NCBI GenBank assembly: GCA_944389565.1
Contig: CALXMV010000025.1
Coordinates: 1-33,143 of the forward strand
DNA: 33,143 bases
Source of the DNA: an uncultured Kiritimatiellota bacterium
Lineage (GTDB): Bacteria; Verrucomicrobiota; Kiritimatiellia; RFP12; DVOR01
Direction of reading: 5' to 3'
Shown here: positions 17,101 through 23,682 of the stretch, piece after piece
Layout of the letters: the number at the start of each line of letters is the position of its first letter
Position numbering within the stretch: position 1 is the stretch's first letter
The notes under the pieces: generated by a model
Told to the model about the DNA's origin: nothing
The model's input: only the letters and a program-made list of their open reading frames with translations
Databases searched by the model: none
Made by a program: the position numbers and the translations under genes

Positions 17101-18628
17101 CCTGCAGGCAACCATAGCCCGCGCCGGCGGTGTTGAAGGTGTCGTTCCAACCGTACGCGCCGGGCGTGGCCTCGGCGGGGAAGGAGGCCGCGTCGGCGCC
17201 GGTGTAACCCAACGGGGTGATTTCGACGATTCCGCGGCCGCCGGTCACGGTTTTTGCGAAATTGCCACGATTGCCGAAGACGGCGAGGTTCCCGACCTCC
17301 GCCTTGATGGGCGCGGCGCCAAGGTCAGGGAGACCGACCCGTGCGGGATCGTTCCCGAAAGGACCGGCATCCATCGAGACCCAAACGAACTGCGGGGGCA
17401 GGCCGGGGCGCTTGAGCTCCAGGTAGTAGGCCACGCGACGGATCGGGCCGGCGGGCACGCCGACGGCAGAAGCGTCCTCGGTGCCAAGTGCGGTGGCGCC
17501 GATTCGGACAAACCCCTCGCGGAAATCCGCCGGGACGTTCTCCGCGGCGCCGGAGCCGAGCAACTCGATTGCGGCGGACGCTGCCTCCAAACGGGTTTGC
17601 CCGTGAGTCAGCGTGGCGGAGGCCACGGCACCATTCCGGAAGGGCGTGGCGCAGGGAAAGACCAAGACATGGGCATCGTCCGGATCGGGCGTGCCATCCG
17701 TGAGGGTCGGCCCGCCATCGAGCCTGAGCGTGGCACCGGCGAAGTCCGCGGCGAAGCGGTTGAGGCGCACCCGCACCTGCCCGGGGACGCCGTTGTGGAG
17801 GTGGACGATGGCAGGGGGCGCGGCCTCCAACGCGGCGATCGCCTCCTCGAAGGCGGGGAGCCACGCCTCGGCAACGCGGATACTGCCGGCCTCGTTGGGA
17901 TGGACACCATCGGGCTTGAAAAAGTTCGCGTCATAGGCATCCCCGAACGCAAGGCGGCAGACATCGGCCAAACGGACGTTCGGCCGGTCGAAGGGCGCGG
18001 TGCCCGCCTCGGCGGCGGCGCGGACCAAGTCGTTGAAGGGGCCGAAACGCCCGTCCGAGGCGTTGCCGGGGACGACGGGCAGGAGGGTGGAGACGAGCAC
18101 CTGGCTGTGCGGCCGGAGGTCGGCGAGTCGGCAGGCCAACGCGACCCACGCGTCGAAAACATCATGGATCCCGGCGGGATCGTCGGAGGGAAGGAAGGAG
18201 AGGTCGTTGATACCGAGCATGAGGGTGATGACGTCGGGATGGCCGGCGTGCTCCAACGCGCTTTCGACGTTGAAGAGGTGCGCGCCGTATTTCCTGCCGG
18301 CGACGGGACGGATGAGCCCCCCGTAGAGGCCGCAATGCCACGCCCACGCGGGGTTCGCCTCCGCCTCTTCCGTGCCTTGGTGCCCCGTGCGGAAGCCGAC
18401 GGAACGCACCGTCCGACCGCCATCGGCGAGTCGTCGCCAGAGTTGGAAACGGTAACCGCCGCGACTGTTGGCGTCGCCTCGGTCGGGGTGGCCCATGTCG
18501 CGCTCGCCCTCGGTGATGGAGTCGCCCCACGGCATCCAAAGAAGCGCACGGGACGCCCCTTCCGCGGCGACGAGCGGGAAGGCCAGAAGCGCACAGAGGA
18601 GCGCAACGCCAATGCAACGATTTTTCAT
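14180..18628 (-). CDS. Secreted protein with two SGNH/GDSL hydrolase domains and duplicated accessory modules
   Basis: The 1,482-residue product has a signal peptide (MKNRCIGVALLCALLAFPLVAA shortened to its core, cleavage near residue 22). SGNH domain 1 (about 27-270) has block I GDSITEG with Ser37, block III GIND with Asn141, and block V DGVHPN with Asp240/His243. SGNH domain 2 (about 900-1150) has GDSLTHG, GTND and DDLHPN. Both triads look complete. Each is followed by a related beta-rich module (about 380-595 and 1280-1475) sharing VAYYLELKRPG/VAWYFALARPG, YGWNDTFN/YDWNDTLN and a final EVWVEP/ELWVRP. A LamG-like domain lies at about 605-835. Such esterases often remove O-acetyl groups from glycans; next to a sialidase, sialate or mucin-glycan O-acetyl esterase is a reasonable guess. 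ATG 18628 has GAGG six bases upstream and lies eight bases after the sialidase stop. Confidence 0.88.
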   Translation of the reverse strand: MKNRCIGVALLCALLAFPLVAAEGASRALLWMPWGDSITEGERDMGHPDRGDANSRGGYRFQLWRRLADGGRTVRSVGFRTGHQGTEEAEANPAWAWHCGLYGGLIRPVAGRKYGAHLFNVESALEHAGHPDVITLMLGINDLSFLPSDDPAGIHDVFDAWVALACRLADLRPHSQVLVSTLLPVVPGNASDGRFGPFNDLVRAAAEAGTAPFDRPNVRLADVCRLAFGDAYDANFFKPDGVHPNEAGSIRVAEAWLPAFEEAIAALEAAPPAIVHLHNGVPGQVRVRLNRFAADFAGATLRLDGGPTLTDGTPDPDDAHVLVFPCATPFRNGAVASATLTHGQTRLEAASAAIELLGSGAAENVPADFREGFVRIGATALGTEDASAVGVPAGPIRRVAYYLELKRPGLPPQFVWVSMDAGPFGNDPARVGLPDLGAAPIKAEVGNLAVFGNRGNFAKTVTGGRGIVEITPLGYTGADAASFPAEATPGAYGWNDTFNTAGAGYGCLQVARIREGAAGTSADPAAEMLLAYNGFRSGIDDDAGIGSFVTHRDNLGTQIDAVHDWTFFARLTGYAAYAPAAYEYRLLEVWVEPGGPLAAPASGPWAAWGDRAFSAETASPPHVALAFDGTDASAWRLEHGDGHVEEDGSLRMGTGAAPTIRFGKTIDVGYDSADAMTVVAVVRGVPDTPLGKPLIHVGNGTTGVGCALRTPDSLTGTWGDAVWAPCTVFPPAAALTGQGSVCVALTTGTKPARMTVFPCDGGSPAWTAVTGLQGSGIKADRIAFGNFVNADTDGLDFTLERVAVFRGVPSDGALRAFAQGGTLTLPAGARCTRLESAAPPLAVDATSVALLPEGTYAALALPEGVPDPAGRLEEILARSDLPGAIAESECDGGALLLAVRRDPDNLIILPMGDSLTHGSSNGANWRKPFFDAFAAAGRNVRSAGFWEDLYSVELAAANAPTLPACRRHNGISGQRISTAGNRAGYLQGIDNFLDAAGHPDVITLLIGTNDAGEEPGVAFDRWLTLVRRLIAKRPDAWVLVATIPATRGQTAADYAADPFRPAYNDAIAALFDCEERLLAVAGQEVPCVLGTLNASGRAAFGDGARIRFVDLRAALGFAGEGGANPLFLDDLHPNQAGHDRWAAVWAAAVEALPLEGRTLTVRDAFAPEGDLSRVSVVLGRNIRLADASLAVDGVPATGLTLSEDGRTLTGFLPMPLALGGEATLAVTAVPAGDDVAQTVTRTFVPVGRGAAGNVAEADGYVRVRWAPQGLPRAVASRDEAQAALVGAEVPPHDRVAWYFALARPGGPVRHVWVSADAEALPEGILDLPAVASQMPLADARICSNALPEGSADCFAAFCPGSAGSADGTPALPAGLPGWYDWNDTLNVSGAYGLLQLWRRTPTEPLPAEPLFTYGRWTSDSGADEFLIGPLATHSSGRTPSLNGVFLDDFAPAFAAGAYAVRDFELWVRPTEPDAPGYRFSFR

Positions 18629-18636
18629 GTCAGGCC

Positions 18637-21600
18637 TCAACGGAGATACGGCGCCAAATCGATGCGCTCGAAAAAGATCTGGTTGTTGGTTTCGTAGAGC
18701 ACGCCCAGCGTCTCGGAATCCAGCAGGCAGAGCGAGACGTACCCCTGCCCGCCGGTCTCGCCCGCATGGAGCATGAGCGGGTTGTCGAGGTCCCAGTCCA
18801 CGCCCTCTTGGCCGGCCTCGGGGTTGGCGGCGGTGATGTCGCGCCCGAAGAAGAGGGCCAAGCCGGCGCGGGTGCCGGGGTCGGTCTGGTGGGCGAACAC
18901 GTAGCGCCCCACCCCGTCCGCCCCCACGCCGATGCGCAGGCAGGAACCCTGCACGTGGATGACGTTGGGGACGGAGGCGAGTTGCCTCCACGTCTTGAAA
19001 TCGGTCGTGCGGAAAAAGAGGCGGCGGCCCGCACTCCAATTGCCGCCCTTGGACATCATGAGCCACGAGCCGTCGTCCAATTCCATCACGCAGTTTTCCT
19101 GCGCGTTGTGGGGCGCTTGGGCAAGGGTCTTGGGCGTGAGGCCGGTGGTCTGCCAGGTTGCGCCACCGTCGGTGGAATAGGCGGCGCAGCACTGCGCGTC
19201 GCCGGTACCGTTGTTCACGAAGGCCTGGACGGGGAAGACGAGCGTCCCCCGCGGCATCCCCGCGCGGCCGATCCGCGTGACCATGCCATGCCCCGGGCCC
19301 GCGAGGACGCCGCGCCCGGGGTGGACCGACTTGCCGATGCCCGCGAGGATATCGGCCTTGACGGAGCGCCGCCCCTCCCACGGCGCGTCGGGGTCGGCGC
19401 CGCGGGAGTAAAGCACGCAGTCGTTGCGCGCGCTGTCCGTGCCGGCGTAAGAAAGCCCGCCGCCGGTGATGGCCATCAGCCAGTAACGTTCCCCCTCGGG
19501 GTCGAAGAGGATCGCGGCGTCGCCGATATCCATTTCCTTAGTAATCCGGGCCTGGTCGGCACCCAAGGGATAGGAACCGTCGTTGGCGCGGAAGTTGTCC
19601 ACGTCCACGGCCAGGCGCGGCTTGCCCCACGTGCGGCCGAAGTCCGCGCTGAAGGACTCGCCCAGGTCGATGCCGCTGAGGCGGAAATCCCCCAGGTCGC
19701 CGCTGCCGTAGCGGACGTCATAGACCGCCACCACCCCGCCCGCGCCATCGGTGGCGAGGGCCGGGATCCGATAAATGGTGGCGTCATACCCTTCCGGCGT
19801 CCGCTCCGAGGCCAGGGCGCTGTCCGCGGGCACGAAGCCATCCTTCACCAAATCGTCCGCCACCACGGCGGCGATATGCGCGGTCGTGCCCGTGCCGCCC
19901 CACGTGCCCGCGGCCACGGAGACCGAGCCGTTGACGTCGGTCGGGCCCGCGAGGGTGACCTGCGCGCCGTCCGTCACGGCAAGCCCCGTGAAGGTGAGCG
20001 TGCCCGTAGCCGCCGCGCCCTCGGGCGTCTCGAGACGTGCGGCATGGGCCACGCCGTCGATCGTCAGCGTATAGAGCCCGCCGGGGACAAGGCCCGTGCC
20101 GGAAAGGGTCAGCGTCAGCGTCGTCCGCCCCGCGGCGCCAAGATCCGCCGGATCCCCCGCGAAGGCGAAACCCAAAAGCGTGGCCGTACCCGAGCCGGCC
20201 GCGAGGGGACGCTCCGCGGGCGCGGCGGGCCGCAGGTCGGCCAAAGGCCCCGGCGCGCCGGCCGTTTCCTCGGCGCGGACCTTGAGGAAGGGGAAGCCCG
20301 GCGCCGTCGCCTCAAGCGTCGCCCCCGCCGCGACCGGCGCGGGGAAGGCGGCCAACCGCTCCCACGCGCCATCGAGCGTCCGCGCGCCCAGGAGGGCAAG
20401 CGCGCCGTTGCGCAAGGCCGCCGTCCCCTCCGAAAGCGTCACCGACACGCGGTCGCCGACCTCCAGCCGCCCGACGGCGACCTCCGCCGCGCCGCCCTCG
20501 TCCATCCCGAACGTCCACAGCGCCAACGCGGCGTCGCGGTCGCCCAGCCGCTCGCCGTTCATCGAGACCTCCGGCACGGTCAGGGCGCCGCGCACCCGAA
20601 GCAGATGCAGCAACGGCCCGACGCCAAGCCCGCGGAGCGCGTCGGGCACCTCATAAAGCGCGGCGACCGGGTTCTCCGGCGCGGCCGCCTCCGAGAAATC
20701 CACCCGCACGGCATGGAGGCGCAGCCCCGCGAGCGGCAGCGCGCCCGTCGCCGCCGCCCCGATCGTGACCGCCGAGAGCGACGCGCCGTTCCATTTGATG
20801 CCCGGGGCCGCGGCCAAAAGGCGGCCATCCTCCCACAGCGCCGCGCCGCCCGTGGCCGAATAGGTGATTGTCCAGAGATGGCGCCCCGCGGAGGGAACGC
20901 CCAACGTCTCCGTCCCCGAATGCGTCTGCGTCCCCTCATAACGGATGGGGTGGCCCTCCGCGCACGCCTCGGCCTGCGCCGTGAAGACCTCCCCGGCGCC
21001 GCGCGTCATCTCCCAGCCCACGAGCGTGCCCGTGGCGCCCTCGGGCAGCGTCGCGTCCACCGTCACCGTCATTGCCGCATGGCCCGCGCCGAAGCCGGAA
21101 AGGCGGAGCGCCCCGCCCGACAAGACCAACTCCGGCTCGCAGACCGGCGCGGCGGGCAACACCCAGCGCGCCGCCGCGTCCGTGCAGACGAACGGGCTCT
21201 CCGCGACGCCCAGGCGCAGCGTCGCGGCGTGGACCGTCAGCCCCGCCATCGGCGAATCGGGCGCGTCCGAGGCGTCGTTGCCAAAGGTGAGGAACGGTAC
21301 CGCCGTCCCCGCCCAGACCAACCCGGGCGAGGCGTAGGCCAAGGCCCCGTCCACCCAAACCCGCGTGCCCGAGGTGGCCGAATCGCGCGCCGCGCCCCCC
21401 ACGTTCGGCCGCGCGGAGTCATAGGTCAGGCGGATGTGGTGTCGGCCCGGCGCGAGGGCGAGCGACTGGCTTCCGTGCGTCTGCTTCCAACCGTCGTAAA
21501 AGGCTGAGAGTTCCCCCGCCGCGCGGCTTGCGATACGCACCTCGTGCGCGCCGGAGCGGAACCCCAGGAGCGTCCCCGTCGCCCCCTCGGGCACCGACAC

Positions 21601-22725
21601 CTCGGCCGTCAGCGTGAAGGCCGTCGTCGGCGCGAAGCCGCCGACGGCCAGCGGCCCGCCCGCCAAGGTCAGCCCGCCATCCGCCCCGACCGTCGCGTCC
21701 GCGGGGATGAGCGGCGCCGCGTCCGGGTCGTCGCACGCGAAGCCCGCGAAGGCGGGGGCCTTCCCCCCGATGAGCAGCCGGTTGCCCGCCACCTCGGGAT
21801 CCTGCCACACGCGCACGTAATCGATCTCGTGGGTGATGGGATAGCCCGCGCCATCCGTCGGCGGGTCGTTGGCCATGCTCCCCAGCGCCAGGTTCAGCAC
21901 GAAGTGGAAAAGATTGTCCGCGAAGGGCGTCTCGCCGCTCTGCGGGGCCACGAGCGCGCCGGGGTCGCGCACAAGCACCGGTTCCCCGTCGAAGGTGATG
22001 GCCAGGCGTTCGGGCGTCCACTCCAACCCATATTCATGCCAGGCCGCCGCCGCGAGATCCGCTTGGTCCAAATCCTTGCACAGGAGCGTCTCGCCGTCCA
22101 TCTTGTAGGCCGCGCCCGTCCACGAATCGCCCCAATGCAGGGTGGAATGGATGGTTTGGCGCGCCTGCGCGGCGGCCTCCGCGCCGTCGCCGTCGCGCGT
22201 CGCGTACTCCATCAGGTCGATCTCGCCGCACTGCGGCCACGGGACGGTGGAGACCGCCCGCCAGAACGCCTCGGCGTCGTCGAGATCCGCCGGCGGCGTC
22301 TGCGTCGTGCCCAGCATCCAGATGGCCGGCCACGCCCCCGAGGCGACGCTGAAGCGCGCCCGAACCGCCACCCGCCCATAGCGCATGGAGAACTTGCCGA
22401 AGGAGTTCACCGACCCCGAGGCGTAGGGCTTGGTCTTGGTGTAGCTCCTCCAATCCTCCCAGCCGTTCTTGCCGTAAAAAGGGTTCTGGTACCCCGCCTC
22501 GTCAAAGGTCGCCGTCAGCCGCAGCACGCCGTCCGCGACCGTGAGGGTGGCCGGATCCGCGCGATAGAGCTGCGCCGCGCGGTCGTTCCGGACCAACCCC
22601 TGCTCCGCCGTCCAGCGCGCGCCATCCAGCGCCACCCCCTCGAACTCGTCATGCCAAACCAGCACCTCCGTCGCCGAAACCAGCGATGCGGCGAACGGAA
22701 CCAGAATGAGCCCAAGTCCGCGCAT
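18637..22725 (-). CDS. Secreted GH16-GH33 fusion (endoglycanase plus sialidase)
   Basis: The 1,362-residue product has a signal peptide and then a GH16 domain (about 20-305). Its active-site motif GEIDLMEY puts Glu168, Asp170 and Glu173 in the catalytic positions (laminarinase-like spacing). Two related LamG-like units follow at about 340-500 and 520-680, then beta-rich linker domains. The C-terminal 380 residues are a GH33-type sialidase: YRIP at about 983, Asp boxes SADFGRTW (about 1025) and STDGGATW (about 1187), a weaker TTDFKTW, and a terminal VSLCLLDSETLGVLYE with the usual Tyr/Glu. Sialidase removes terminal sialic acid. GH16 enzymes cut internal beta-linkages, and some gut members act on mucin O-glycans. 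AAGGAG before ATG 22725 supports the start. Confidence 0.9.
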   Translation of the reverse strand: MRGLGLILVPFAASLVSATEVLVWHDEFEGVALDGARWTAEQGLVRNDRAAQLYRADPATLTVADGVLRLTATFDEAGYQNPFYGKNGWEDWRSYTKTKPYASGSVNSFGKFSMRYGRVAVRARFSVASGAWPAIWMLGTTQTPPADLDDAEAFWRAVSTVPWPQCGEIDLMEYATRDGDGAEAAAQARQTIHSTLHWGDSWTGAAYKMDGETLLCKDLDQADLAAAAWHEYGLEWTPERLAITFDGEPVLVRDPGALVAPQSGETPFADNLFHFVLNLALGSMANDPPTDGAGYPITHEIDYVRVWQDPEVAGNRLLIGGKAPAFAGFACDDPDAAPLIPADATVGADGGLTLAGGPLAVGGFAPTTAFTLTAEVSVPEGATGTLLGFRSGAHEVRIASRAAGELSAFYDGWKQTHGSQSLALAPGRHHIRLTYDSARPNVGGAARDSATSGTRVWVDGALAYASPGLVWAGTAVPFLTFGNDASDAPDSPMAGLTVHAATLRLGVAESPFVCTDAAARWVLPAAPVCEPELVLSGGALRLSGFGAGHAAMTVTVDATLPEGATGTLVGWEMTRGAGEVFTAQAEACAEGHPIRYEGTQTHSGTETLGVPSAGRHLWTITYSATGGAALWEDGRLLAAAPGIKWNGASLSAVTIGAAATGALPLAGLRLHAVRVDFSEAAAPENPVAALYEVPDALRGLGVGPLLHLLRVRGALTVPEVSMNGERLGDRDAALALWTFGMDEGGAAEVAVGRLEVGDRVSVTLSEGTAALRNGALALLGARTLDGAWERLAAFPAPVAAGATLEATAPGFPFLKVRAEETAGAPGPLADLRPAAPAERPLAAGSGTATLLGFAFAGDPADLGAAGRTTLTLTLSGTGLVPGGLYTLTIDGVAHAARLETPEGAAATGTLTFTGLAVTDGAQVTLAGPTDVNGSVSVAAGTWGGTGTTAHIAAVVADDLVKDGFVPADSALASERTPEGYDATIYRIPALATDGAGGVVAVYDVRYGSGDLGDFRLSGIDLGESFSADFGRTWGKPRLAVDVDNFRANDGSYPLGADQARITKEMDIGDAAILFDPEGERYWLMAITGGGLSYAGTDSARNDCVLYSRGADPDAPWEGRRSVKADILAGIGKSVHPGRGVLAGPGHGMVTRIGRAGMPRGTLVFPVQAFVNNGTGDAQCCAAYSTDGGATWQTTGLTPKTLAQAPHNAQENCVMELDDGSWLMMSKGGNWSAGRRLFFRTTDFKTWRQLASVPNVIHVQGSCLRIGVGADGVGRYVFAHQTDPGTRAGLALFFGRDITAANPEAGQEGVDWDLDNPLMLHAGETGGQGYVSLCLLDSETLGVLYETNNQIFFERIDLAPYLR

Positions 22726-22730
22726 CGACC

Positions 22731-22755
22731 TCTCCTTAAATCCAAAACTATATCA
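22731..22755 (-). promoter_or_regulatory. Likely promoter and ribosome-binding site of the GH16-GH33 gene
   Basis: On the minus strand an extended -10, TGA-TATAGT, occupies 22755-22747, and AAGGAG lies at 22736-22731 just before ATG 22725. The leader would be only about 15 bases. No good -35 is seen. The element resembles the extended -10 of pheT and of the helicase gene in this window. Confidence 0.4.
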
Positions 22756-22778
22756 CGCGCCTCGCCGGGCGGCGATGG

Positions 22779-22816
22779 AAAAGGCGTCCCCCGCGCCGAC
22801 GCCGACGGGAGGACGC
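22779..22816 (-). terminator. Possible intrinsic terminator after the PEP-CTERM gene
   Basis: On the minus strand GCGTCC (22816-22811) pairs with GGACGC (22789-22784), with three further G-C pairs inside the loop, and a four-base T run follows (22782-22779). It begins ten bases after the PEP-CTERM stop. The T run is short, so termination may be partial and some read-through into the glycosidase gene is possible. Confidence 0.4.
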
Positions 22817-22825
22817 ACCCCCGGT

Positions 22826-23479
22826 TCACGCCATCCTGCGCCGAAGCGCCGCCCCCGCCACGCCCAACGCCAGCACCGCCAGCGCCGTCGGCTCGGGCAA
22901 TGCCGCGAAGTCCGCGCCCGTCGCCGCACCCTCCGCGAAGTAGAGCGTGCCATTCTCGGCAAGCGCGAAGGAAACCGTGTCGAGCGCCAGATCCGTCCCC
23001 GTCCAACCGCCCGTCCAATAGCACCCCGTCTCCTCGGCCCCGACCTCGGCCAAACCAAACGTCTCGCCGTTGATGTTGAAGGAGACCAACGCCAATTTGC
23101 CGCCGTCGGCCTCATCCACCTCGAAGACGATCCCCACCACGTTCGTCCCCTCATGGATGCTCCCACGGGAATAAAACGTGTTGGCGTTGCCGCGATAGAG
23201 CCGCCCCTGATCGTTGGCCCCCGCCACGCCAACGGCGAGGTACGCGCCCGAATTGGCGGAGGAGGTCAGCGTCAGGCGTGGCCCGCCGGTCTGCGTGTCG
23301 CCGACCGTGAAAACGAGCGCTACCGAGAACGTCGTGCCCGAGGGCTCGGAAAGCAACGTCGCGGCGGAGACTGTCTCCCCTGCCGACGCCGCGGTCTGTC
23401 GCCAATCAAGCATGGCCGCTTGGGCGCATCCAAACGCACCCATCAAGGCCAACGCGAAAAACACCTGCCGTCTGTCCAT
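22826..23479 (-). CDS. PEP-CTERM sorting-domain exported protein
   Basis: The 217-residue product has an N-terminal signal peptide (MDRRQVFFALALMGAFGCAQA). Its tail is a textbook PEP-CTERM signal: Pro-Glu-Pro in LPEPTALAVLALG, a short hydrophobic helix, and the terminal basic RRRMA. Such proteins are processed by an exosortase and delivered to the envelope or an extracellular matrix. The central 160 residues are beta-rich with no domain I recognise, including LAVGVAGANDQGRLYRG and GIVFEVDEADGGKLALVS. AGGAG lies 6-10 bases before ATG 23479. The promoter spacer carries a nine-base G tract (see separate entry), so expression may be phase variable. No exosortase gene is in the window. Confidence 0.88.
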   Translation of the reverse strand: MDRRQVFFALALMGAFGCAQAAMLDWRQTAASAGETVSAATLLSEPSGTTFSVALVFTVGDTQTGGPRLTLTSSANSGAYLAVGVAGANDQGRLYRGNANTFYSRGSIHEGTNVVGIVFEVDEADGGKLALVSFNINGETFGLAEVGAEETGCYWTGGWTGTDLALDTVSFALAENGTLYFAEGAATGADFAALPEPTALAVLALGVAGAALRRRMA

Positions 23480-23540
23480 GTTGCGCTCCTTTCGGTCACC
23501 ACGGGGTTCTCGGCGCCCCCGGCATCATTCATCTGCGCAT

Positions 23541-23568
23541 AGAATACCACCCCCCCCCTACACGTCAA
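23541..23568 (-). promoter_or_regulatory. Promoter with G9 tract in the spacer, upstream of the PEP-CTERM gene
   Basis: On the minus strand TTGACG (23568-23563) and TATTCT (23546-23541) are separated by 16 bases, nine of which are an uninterrupted G run (plus-strand C at 23550-23558). The -10 lies about 60 bases before ATG 23479. Gain of one G would give the ideal 17-base spacing; loss would weaken the promoter. Spacer G or C tracts of this kind are known to phase-vary surface protein genes in Neisseria. Assignment of the two boxes is by eye. Confidence 0.6.
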
Positions 23569-23593
23569 GACTTTTTTGCCATCCGTGGTGTGT

Positions 23594-23636
23594 CATAGGA
23601 AATTGCACCAAAGCCAAAGTCGCTATCCTTCCTATG
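23594..23636. other. Inverted repeat between res and the PEP-CTERM gene
   Basis: CATAGGAA (23594-23601) and TTCCTATG (23629-23636) are perfect inverted repeats around a 27-base loop that contains the partial direct repeat caaagccaaag. They lie about 47 bases beyond the res stop and about 25 bases upstream of the -35 of the PEP-CTERM promoter. They could be a terminator stem for the restriction operon, although no T run follows, or an operator. The rest of 23480-23682 holds no gene. Confidence 0.4.
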
Positions 23637-23682
23637 CGTCCTCTTGCCTCGGGGGGCGCACTTTCAATTGACACATTGCGCG

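Noticed and set aside
15215..18697. Plus-strand frame of 1,160 codons opposite the double esterase
   Set aside because: Gly/Ala/Arg-rich shadow with no domain motif; the minus strand carries two complete SGNH sets.
18629..19381. Upstream extension of the double-esterase gene to 19381
   Set aside because: It would overlap the sialidase coding region by 750 bases. The signal peptide and ribosome-binding site place the start at 18628.
18766..21507. Plus-strand frame of 913 codons opposite the GH16-GH33 gene
   Set aside because: Shadow of the sialidase and LamG-like region, Arg/Gly/His-rich.
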